NCBI GenBank assembly: GCA_907165065.1
Contig: OU015543.1
Coordinates: forward strand, 13,705,638 to 13,769,637
Length of the DNA: 64,000 nt
Origin: Caprimulgus europaeus
Taxonomy: Eukaryota > Chordata > Aves > Caprimulgiformes > Caprimulgidae
Reading direction: 5' to 3'
Position 1 is the stretch's first letter. Every line of letters begins with the position of its first letter. A program made the position numbers and the translations under genes. This document shows positions 45,741 through 55,400 of the stretch, piece by piece. The notes under the pieces were generated by a model. It ran no database searches. It worked only from the letters and a program-made list of their open reading frames with translations, and had not been told where the DNA came from.

Positions 45741-48090
45741 ATGACTTTTGGAGTGGAATTAGGGTTCTGCCCCGCACATAGGGGTACCCTCAGGGACTTC
45801 CAGTGTGGACTTAGGGTTCCGTCCCAGAAGTAGGCGTACCCCTAGGGACTTTGGGAGTGGAATTAGGATTCTGCCCCAGAACTATGGGTACCCCTAGGGA
45901 CTTTGGAGTGGAATTAATGTTCCACCCTGTAACTAGGATTACCCCTAGTGACTTTGGGGGTGGATTTAGGTTTCCATCCCAGAAGTTGGGATAGCCCAAG
46001 AGACTTTTGGAGTGTAATTAAGATTCCGTCCCGGAAGTAGGATTACCCCTAGGGACTTCAGGAGTTGAATTAAGGTTCCGCTTTGGAAGCAGGGGTACCC
46101 CTAGTGACTTTGGGAGTGGAATTAGGGTTCCACCCCAGAAGTAGGGTTACCTTAAAGGGACTTTGGGAATGGAATTACAGTATCACCCTGGAAGTAGGGT
46201 TACCCCTGAGGACTTCAGGAGTGGAATTAGGGTTTTGCCCCAGAAATGTGGGTGCCCCTAGGGCCTTTGGGAGTGGAATTAGGGTTCCGCCCCAGAACTA
46301 TAGTACCCCTAGGGACTTAGGGTGTGGAATTAGAGTTCTGCCCTGGAAGTAGAGTTACCTCTAGGGACTTTGGGAGTGGAACTAAGATTCCACCGTGGAA
46401 GTAGAGTTACTCCTAGGGAATTAGTGTTCTTCTCCAGAACTAGGGTTACACCTAGGGACTTTGGGAGTGGGTTTAGGTTTCCTTCCCAGAAGTTGGGATA
46501 CCCCAAGGGACTTTTGGAGTGGAATTAAGGTTCTGCCCCGGAACTAGGGTTACCCCTATGGACTTCTCGAGTGGAATTAGGGTTCTGCCAGGGAATTTGG
46601 GATACCTTTAGGGACTTTTGGAGTGTAATTAAGATTCTGTCCTGGAAGTAGGGTTACCCCTAGGGACTTCGGGAATGGAATTAGTGTTCCACCCCAGAAG
46701 TAGGGTTACCCCTAGGGACTTTGGGAGTGGAATTAGGATTCCACCCCAGAAGTAGGGTTACCTTAAGGTACTTTGGGAATGGAATTACAGTGTCACCCTG
46801 GAATTAGTGTTATCCCTAGGGACTTTGGGATTGTAATTAGGTTTCTGCCACAGAACTATGGGTACCCCTAGTGACTTTGGGAGTGGAAGTAGGGTTCTAC
46901 CCTGGAACTAGGGTTACCCTTAGTGACTTCCCGAGTGTAATTAAAGGTTTTCCCCCGGAAGTAGGGTTACCCTTAGAGACTTTGGGAGTGGAATTAGGAT
47001 TCTGCCGCAGAACTATGGGTACTCCTCGGGACTTCGGGAGTGGAAGTAGGGTTCTGCCCCGAAGTTGGGATACCCCTCGGGACTTTGGGTGTGGTATTAA
47101 GGTTCCACCCTGGAAGTAGGGTTACCTCTAGGGACTTTGGGAGTGCAATTAAGGTTCCACCCCAGAAGTAGGGTTACCTCTAGGGACTTTGGGAGTGGAA
47201 TTAAGGTTCCACCCCAGAAGTAGGGTTACCTCTAGGGACTTTGGGAGTGCAATTAGGTTTCTGCCTTGGAAGTAGTGTTATCCCTAGGGACTTTGGGAGT
47301 GGAATTGGGGTTCTGCCCTGGAACCAGGGTTACTCATAGGGACTTTGGGAGTGGAATTAGGGTTCTGCCCTGAAAGTAGAGTTACCCCTAGGGACTTTGG
47401 AGTGGGATTAGCATTCTGCCCTAGCGTTCCTAGCGACTTTGGGAGTGGAAGTAGGTTTCCTTCCCAGAAGTTGTGATACCCCAAGGGACTTTTGGAGTGG
47501 AATTAGGGTTCTTCTCCACAATGAGGGGTACCCACAAGGACTTTCAGTGTGGAATTAGGCTTCCGTCCTTAAACGAGGTGTATCCCTAGGAACTTTTTGG
47601 GGTGGAATTAGGGTTCCACCCCGGAACTAGAGGTACCCCCAGGGACATTCGTTATGGAATTAGGCTTCCGCCTTGGAACTAAGAGTACCCCTAGGGAATT
47701 CCGGTTTGGAGTTAGGGATTGCCCTGGAACAAGGGGTATTCTCAGGAACTTCCAGGGTAGAATTAGGGTTTCACCCTGCAACTAGGGGTACCCTAGGGAA
47801 TTCCAGTGTGGAATTAGGGTTCCACCATTAAACGAGGTGTACCCAAAGGGACTTCTGGTGTGAAATTAGGGTTCCGCCCTGCAAATAAGGGTACCCCTAG
47901 GGATTTCCAGGGTACAATTAAGGTTCCACACTGAAACCAGGGGTACCCCCAAAGACTTTTGGGGTGGAATTAGGCTTCCATCTTGGAACTAGTGGTACCC
48001 CTAGGGACGTTCGGTTGGTGTTTAGGGTTTTGCTCTGCAACTAGGGGTACCCCCAGGGAATTCTGGTGTGGAATTAGGCTTCCACCTTGG
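45741..48090 (-). repeat. 52-bp minisatellite, reverse block R1
   Basis: About 45 units of the same 52-bp repeat, now as the reverse complement: GACTTTGGGAGTGGAATTAG, GGTTCCGCCCCGGAAGTAGG, GTTACCCCTAGG. Together with F1 it makes a large imperfect inverted repeat centred on the 55-bp array and T-rich spacer. Divergence rises toward 48.09 kb. Confidence 0.95.
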
Positions 48091-48094
48091 CTGT

Positions 48095-48480
48095 GGAGGG
48101 TTGCCAGATGCTATGGGGTGTTGTCAGAGTCCAAGGAACTTTGTCTGGGACAATGTCAGGTGCTTAGCAAGTGGTTGTATGATGTTGCATGAAGCCTTAG
48201 GCAGTGGTATGGGATCGTAGGGGGTTGCCAAAAGTAGAGAGGCTTTGCACGAGGCCATAGGGAAACCATATGAAGAGATAGGGAGTGGCATAGAGCTGTA
48301 AGGCAAAGCAAAATGTGATGGAAAGTAGATAGCCTCTGTAGCATGTTACAGGGGATCATGAATACTGAAAGAGGTCGTAGGGATATTGCATAAGGTTGTA
48401 GAAGGTTGCATGAAGCTGAGGAGAATTGGGACTTTCTACAAATGCTGAAGAATGCCTAGAAGTTTTGAAGTGTTCAACAC
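48095..48480 (+). repeat. Degenerate ~20-25 bp repeat
   Basis: Words of the type GGTTGCATGAAGCC(A/T)TAGG and GTAGGG(G/A)(G/T)TTGC recur, for example near 48,180, 48,215, 48,250, 48,375 and 48,405. No fixed register remains. Confidence 0.55.
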
Positions 48481-48590
48481 AAGTTTTCAAATAGTTGATT
48501 AGGAGAATTTCAACCCTTAAGAGATCAAATAATACAGATTGGCAAGGCAGAGTACCAAAACAAAAGATGTACGAGTGAATGAATGTGCCG
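48481..48590. other. Short unassigned gap
   Basis: AT-rich sequence between the degenerate short repeat and the satellite island; the right end may already be a decayed 190-bp monomer. Confidence 0.4.
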
Positions 48591-49095
48591 GCATGGAGAA
48601 AAGATCCAGTAACAAATTTTCAACCTGGCTCCTTTTGCCTTGAGAAAGGAGCGTTTGTTTGCATCTTCGTAGCTGTGCCGGATCGATAGTCATTCTGGTT
48701 CCTGCTGAATTAATATGCTCCTTGCAAGCCAGGCAAGAGACTGAGCTTCAAAATGTCTGGGTTTATGAATGCGTTGGCAGATGGAGAAAAGATCCAGCAG
48801 CAGCTTTCAAGCCTGGCTCCTTTGGCCTTGGAGCAGGTAGCGTTCATTCGCAGTTTCAGAGCCCTGCCCGGCTCTCTCGGCAGTGTGGCTCCCGGGGAAC
48901 GAAAACGCTCCTGGCGAGCCAGGCAAAGGACTGAGGCCCGAGTTGAATGGGGCTGTAAGTGCGTGGGCGGTTGGAGAAAAGATCCAGCAGCAGCTTTCAA
49001 GCCTGGCTCCTTTGGCCTTGGAGCAGGCAGCGTTCATTCGCAGTTTCAGAGCCCTGCCGGGCTCTCTCGGCATTTTGGCTCCTGGGGAACGCAAC
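48590..49095 (+). repeat. 190-bp satellite island, about 2.6 monomers
   Basis: The first monomer (48,590-48,780) is strongly diverged; the next ones (48,780-49,095) are near-consensus with CAGCAGCTTTCAAGCCTGGC, CGCAGTTTCAGAGCCCTGCC and GGGGAACGAAAACGCTCC. The island breaks off in mid-unit after TCCTGGGGAACGCA, directly into the 52-bp repeat. Confidence 0.93.
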
Positions 49096-49925
49096 TCCTG
49101 AAGTTCCTCGGCGTAACCCTAGTTCTGGGGTGCAACCTTAAATCCACTCCTAAAGTCCCTAGGCGTAACCCTACTTCCGCGATGGAATCTTAAGTACACT
49201 CCAGAAGTCCCAAGGGGTATCCCAACTTCCCTGGTGGAACCCTAATTGCACTTGGGAAGTCACTCAAGGTGACCCGTCTTCCAGGGTGGGACCCTGATTC
49301 CACTCCCAAAGTCCCTAGTGGTAACCCTACTTCCAGGACAGAACGCTAAATCCACACTGGAAGTCCCTGGGGATGTTCCTAATTGCGGTGTGGAACCCTA
49401 CATCTAAAAGGTAAGTCCCTAGGGGTAAACCTACATTCGAGGACGGAACCCTAATTCCACTCCTGAGCTCCCTAGGTGTATCCTAACGTCCGTGGCGGAA
49501 CACTTATTCCACATTGAAAGTCCCTTAGGGTAACCCAACTTCCCGGGCGGAACCCTAAGTCCACTCTCGAAGTCCCTGGGGATAACCTTTCTTTTTGCGC
49601 TGAACCCTAATTCCACTCCCGAAGTCCCTAGGGGTAACCCTGATTCTGAAGTGGAACCTTAATTCAACTCCTGAAATCCCTAGGGGTATCCCAACTTCTG
49701 GGGCGAAACCTTAATTCCACTCCTGAAGTCCCTAGAGGTGTCCAAACTTCTGGGGCGGAACACTAATTCCACTCCTAAAGTTGCTAGGGGCAACCCTACT
49801 TCCAGGATGGAACCCTACTTCCACTCCCAAAGTCCCTAGGGCTACCTCTACTTCTGGGGCGGAACCTTAATTCCACTCCCGAAGTCCCTGGGGGTACCCC
49901 AAATTCCAAGGAGGAACAAAAGTTC
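49096..49925 (+). repeat. 52-bp minisatellite, forward block F2
   Basis: About 16 units in the same orientation as F1, then the same transition sequence GGGGGTACCCCAAA into the 55-bp array as in module 1. Confidence 0.94.
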
Positions 49926-49931
49926 TGCCCC

Positions 49932-50261
49932 GGAACCAAAGTTCCGGCTCACTAGTTCCAGCCGGACCCATTTCGGTGACGGCAGCGGAACCAAAGTTCC
50001 GGCTCACTAGTTCCAGCCGGACCCATTTCGGTGACGGCAGCGGAACCAAAGTTCCGGCTCACTAGTTCCAGCCGGACCCATTTCGGTAACGGCAGCGGAA
50101 CCAAAGTTTCGGCTCACTAGTTCCAGCCGGACCCATTTCGGTGACGGCAGCGGAACCAAAGTTCCGGCTCACTAGTTCCAGCCGGACCCATTTCGGTGAC
50201 GGCAGCGGAACCAAAGTGCCGGCTCACTAGTTCCAGTCGGGCTGGAGGGGGGTTTTTTGCT
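49932..50261 (+). repeat. 55-bp palindromic core array, six copies
   Basis: Exact 55-bp steps at 49,932, 49,987, 50,042, 50,097, 50,152 and 50,207, differing from the first array by only a few substitutions. One extra copy compared with the array at 45.3 kb. Confidence 0.97.
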
Positions 50262-50410
50262 CTTTTTTTTAATATATTTTTTTCCGCATTATTTTTCCCT
50301 TTTTTTTTCTTTTTTAATTCTATTCCTTTTTTAATTTTTCTAAATTTCTCTTTTTCTTTTTTTTGTTATTCCTCTGGGTTGCTTTTTTTTTCCATTTTTG
50401 GTTTTTTTTT
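50250..50410. repeat. T-rich spacer of mirror module 2
   Basis: Homologous to 45,582-45,740, including the entry GGTTTTTTGCTC and the exit GGTTTTTTTTTATGACTTTT. Confidence 0.9.
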
Positions 50411-52240
50411 ATGACTTTTGGAGTGGAATTGGGGTTCTGCCCCACACATAGGGGTACCCTCAGGGACTTCCAGTGTGGAATTAGGGTTCCGTCCCGGAAG
50501 TAGGCGTACCCCTAGGGACTTTGGGAGTGGAATTAAGGTTCCACCTCAGAAGTAGGGTTACCCCTAGGGACTTCCTGAGTGGATTTAGGGTTCTGCCCCA
50601 GAACTATGGGTACCCGTAGAGACTTTGGGAGTGGAATTAAGGTTCTGCTTCGCCAGCAGGGGTACCCCTAGGGACTTCCAATGTGGAATTAGTGTTCCGC
50701 CACGGATGTTGGGATACCCCTAGGGAGCTCAGGAGTGGAGTTAGGGTTTTGTCCTCTAAAGTAGGTTTATCCCTAGGGAGTTCCCTTTTAGATGTAGGGC
50801 TCCACCTCGCAACTACGAACATCCCCAGGGACTTCCAGTGTGGATTTAGAGTTCTGTCCCGGACGTAGGGGTACCCCTAGGGACTTTGGGAGTGGAATTA
50901 GGTTTCTGTCCTGGAAGTAGGGTTACCTGTAAGGACTTTGGGAGTGGAATTAGGGTTCCGCCCCAGAAGTAGGGGTACCTCTAGGCACTTTGGGAGTGGA
51001 ATTAAGGTTCTGTCCTGGAATTAGGGTTACCTGTAAGGACTTTGGGAGTGGAATTAGGGTTCCGCCCCAGAAGTAGGGTTACCTCTAGGCACTTTGGGAG
51101 TGGAATTAAGGTTCTGCCCTGGAAGTAGGGTTACGCCTAGGGACTTCAGGAGTGGACTTAGGGTTTCGCCCCAGAAGTATTGATACCCTTAGGGACTTTG
51201 GGAGTGGCAGTAGGGTTCCACCCCGGAAGTAGGGGTACTGCTAGGGACTTTGGGAGTGGAATTAGGATTCTGCCCCAGAACTATGGGTACCCCTAGGGAC
51301 TTTGGGAGTAGAATTAGGGTTCTGCCAGGGAAGTTGGGATTCCCCAAGAGACTTTTGGACTGTAAATAAGATTCCGTCCTGGAAGTAGGGGTACCCCCAG
51401 GGACTTCCGCTGTGGAATTAGGATTCTGCTCTGGAACTTGGGGTACCCCTAGGGAATTCCAGGATGGAATAGGGAGTTCCCCATGGGACTTCCAATGTGG
51501 AATTAGGATTCTGCCCTGGAATTAGGGGTACCCTCAGTAACTTCCAGGGTAGAATTGGGGTTCCACCTTGAAACTAGGAGTACCCAAAGGAACTTCTGAT
51601 GTGGAATTCAGGTTCCGCCCTGCAACCAGGGGTACCCCCAGGGACTTCCAGGGTACAATTAGGGTTTCACTCCGAAACCAGGGCTACCCCCGAGGACATT
51701 CGGTGTGGAATTAGGATTCCTTCTTGCAACGAGGGGTACTCCTAGAGACTTCAGGTATGGAATTAGGGTTCAGCCCTGGAACTAGGGTTACCCCCAGGAA
51801 ATTCCAGGGCAGAATCAGGGTTCTGCCAAGAAACTAGAGGTACCCTCATGGACTACCAGGATGGAATTAGGGTTCATCCCTCGAACTAGGGGTACCCCCA
51901 GGGATTTCCAGGGTACAATTTGGGTTCCACACTGAAACCAGGGGTACTCCTAGGGACTTTCGGTATGGAATTAGAGATCTGCCCTGCAACTTTGGGTGCC
52001 CCCAGTGAATCTTGGTATGGAATTAGGGTTCAGTTCTGCCACAAAGGGTTCCCCTAGGGACTTCTGGTGTGGAATTAGGGTTCCACCTTAGACCTCAGAG
52101 TACCCCGAGGGATGTTCACTCTGGAATTAGGGTTTTATATCCCCTGGAACTAGGGGTACTCGCAGGGACTTCCAGGCTACAATTAGGGTTCCACACCAAA
52201 ACCAGGGGTACTCCCAAGGACTTATGGTTTGGAACTAGGG
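50411..52240 (-). repeat. 52-bp minisatellite, reverse block R2
   Basis: About 35 reverse-orientation units. The first several units match the start of R1 closely (GGGTACCCTCAGGGACTTCC then AGTAGGCGTACCCC), showing that the whole module was duplicated, not just the core. Local duplication is seen at 50,905-51,105. Confidence 0.94.
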
Positions 52241-52458
52241 TCTCTGTTTGCTAATATCTCTCGTTAGCAACATCTCATTTTTTGTCTCCTTGTCCCACAT
52301 TTCTTCTCTTTGTCCACCTGTCTTTCCTCCTGCTTTTCTCTTCTCTCTTTTTGCTTTGGTCCTGCTGCCTTTGGGCTACTGTGGGGCAAGGCAGATGGTT
52401 CCCCAATCCTGAATGGCTTCAGCAGTGGGTTGGGGCACCCCAGGTGAAACTCGTGAGA
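52241..52458. other. Junction between mirror module 2 and the main satellite
   Basis: Starts with CTCTCGTTAGCAACATCTC, then a pyrimidine-rich stretch (52,275-52,365) resembling the 42.3-43.3 kb repeat, then about 90 bp of unassigned sequence before the first satellite monomer. Confidence 0.6.
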
Positions 52459-55400
52459 AGGCAGCGTTTGTTTGCAGTTTCCGAGCCCTGCTGGGCTCTC
52501 TCGGCAGTGTGGTTCCCGGGGAACGAAAACGCTCCTGGCAAGCCAGGCAAAGGACTGAGGCCCGACTTGAATGCGGCTATAAGTGCGTGGGCGGTTGGAG
52601 AAAAGATCCAGCAGCAGCTTTCAAGCCTGGCTCCTTTGGCCTTGGAGCAGGCAGCGTTCATTCGCAGTTTCAGAGCCCTGCCGGGCTCTCTCGGCAGTGT
52701 GGCTCCCGGGGAACGAAAACGCTCCTGGCAAACCAAGCAAAGGACTGAGGCCCGAGTTGAATGGGGCTATAAGTGCGTGGGTGGTTGGAGAAAAGATCCA
52801 GCAGCAGCTTTCAAGCCTGGCTCCTTTGGCCTTGGAGCAGGCAGCGTTCATTCGCAGTTTCAGAGCCCTGCCGGGCTCTCTCGGCAGTGTGGCTCCCGGG
52901 GAACGAAAACGCTCCTGGCGAGCCAGGCAAAGGACTGAGGCCCGAGTTGAATGGGGCTATAAGTGCGTGGGCGGTTGGAGAAAAGATCCAGCAGCAGCTT
53001 TCAAGCCTGGCTCCTTTGGCCTTGGAGCAGGCAGCGTTCATTCGCAGTTTCAGAGCCCTGCCGGGCTCTCTCGGCAGTGTGGCTCCCGGGGAACGAAAAC
53101 GCTCCTGGCGAGCCAGGCAAAGGACTGAGGCCCGAGTTGAATGGGGCTATAAGTGCGTGGGCGGTTGGAGAAAAGATCCAGCAGCAGCTTTCAAGCCTGG
53201 CTCCTTTGGCCTTGGAGCAGGCAGCGTTCATTCGCAGTTTCAGAGCCCTGCCGAGCTCTCTCGGCAGTGTGGCTCCCGGGGAACGAAAACGCTCCTGGCG
53301 AGCCAGGCAAAGGACTGAGGCCCGAGTTGAATGGGGCTATAAGTGCGTGGGTGGTTGGAGAAAAGATCCAGCAGCAGCTTTCAAGCCTGGCTCCTTTGGC
53401 CTTGGAGCAGGCAGCGTTCATTCGCAGTTTCAGAGCCCTGCCGGGCTCTCTCGGCAGTGTGGCTCCCGGGGAACGAAAACGCTCCTGGCGAGCCAGGCAA
53501 AGGACTGAGGCCCGAGTTGAATGGGGCTATAAGTGCGTGGGCGGTTGGAGAAAAGATCCAGCAGCAGCTTTCAAGCCTGGCTCCTTTGGCCTTGGAGCAG
53601 GCAGCGTTCATTCGCAGTTTCAGAGCCCTGCAGGGCTCTCTCGGCAGTGTGGTTCCCGGGGAACGAAAACGCTCCTGGCGAGCCAGGCAAAGGACTGAGG
53701 CCCGAGTTGAATGGGGCTGTAAGTGCGTGGGCGGTTGGAGAAAAGATCCAGCAGCAGCTTTCAAGCCTGGCTCCTTTGGCCTTGGAGCAGGCAGCGTTCA
53801 TTCGCAGTTTCAGAGCCCTGCCGGGCTCTCTCAGCAGTGTGGCTCCCGGGGAACGAAAACGCTCCTGGCGAGCCAGGCAAAGGACTGAGGCCCGAGTTGA
53901 ATGGGGCTATAAGTGCGTGGGCGGTTGGAGAAAAGATCCAGCAGCAGCTTTCAAGCCTGGCTCCTTTGGCCTTGGAGCAGGCAGCGTTCATTCGCAGTTT
54001 CAGAGCCCTGCCGGGCTCTCTCGGCAGTGTGGCTCCCGGGGAACGAAAACGCTCCTGGCGAGCCAGGCAAAGGACTGAGGCCCGAGTTGAATGGGGCTAT
54101 AAGTGCGTGGGCGGTTGGAGAAAAGATCCAGCAGCAGCTTTCAAGCCTGGCTCCTTTGGCCTTGGAGCAGGCAGCGTTCATTCGCAGTTTCAGAGCCCTG
54201 CCGGGCTCTCTCGGCAGTGTGGCTCCCGGGGAACGAAAACGCTCCTGGCGAGCCAGGCAAAGGACTGAGGCCCGAGTTGAATGGGGCTATAAGTGCGTGG
54301 GCGGTTGGAGAAAAGATCCAGCAGCAGCTTTCAAGCCTGGCTCCTTTGGCCTTGGAGCAGGCAGCGTTCATTCGCAGTTTCAGAGCCCTGCCGGGCTCTC
54401 TCGGCAGTGTGGCTCCTGGGGAACGAAAACGCTCCTGGCGAGCCAGGCAAAGGACTGAGGCCCGAGTTGAATGGGGCTTTAAGTGCGTGGGCGGTTGGAG
54501 AAAAGATCCAGCAGCAGCTTTCAAGCCTGGCTCCTTTGGCCTTGGAGCAGGCAGCGTTCATTCGCAGTTTCAGAGCCCTGCCGGGCTCTCTCGGCAGTGT
54601 GGCTCCCGGGGAACGAAAACGCTCCTGGCAAGCCAGGCAAAAGACTGAGGCCCGAGTTGAATGGGGCTATAAGTGCGTGGGCGGTTGGAGAAAACATCCA
54701 GCAGCAGCTTTCAAGCCTGGCTCCTTTGGCCTTGGAGCAGGCAGCGTTCATTCGCAGTTTCAGAGCCCTGCCGAGCTCTCTCGGCAGTGTGGTTCCCGGG
54801 GAGCGAAAACGCTCCTGGCGAGCCAGGCAAAGGACTGAGGCCCGAGTTGAATGGGGCTATAAGTGCGTGGGCGGTTGGAGAAAAGATCCAGCAGCAGCTT
54901 TCAAGCCTGGCTCCTTTGGCCTTGGAGCAGGCAGCGTTCATTCGCAGTTTCAGAGCCCTGCCGGGCTCTCTCGGCAGTGTGGCTCCCGGGGAACGAAAAC
55001 GCTCCTGGCGAACCAGGCACAGGACTGAGGCCCGAGTTGAATGGGGCTATAAGTGCGTGGGCGGTTGGAGAAAAGATCCAGCAGCAGCTTTCGAGCCTGG
55101 CTCCTTTGGCCTTGGAGCAGGCAGCGTTCATTCGCAGTTTCAGAGCCCTGCCGGGCTCTCTCGGCAGTGTGGCTCCCGGGGAATGAAAACGCTCCTGGCG
55201 AGCCAGGCAAAGGACTGAGGCCCGAGTTGAATGGGGCTATAAGTGCGTGGGCGGTTGGAGAAAAGATCCAGCAGCAGCTTTCAAGCCTGGCTCCTTTGGC
55301 CTTGGAGCAGGCAGCGTTCATTCGCAGTTTCAGAGCCCTGCCGGGCTCTCTCGGCAGTGTGGCTCCCTGGGGAACGAAAACGCTCCTGGCGAGCCAGGCA

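Noticed and set aside
43340-52240. True telomeric repeat
   Set aside because: CCCTAA occurs only once per 52-bp unit within a different sequence; no TTAGGG tandem exists in the window.
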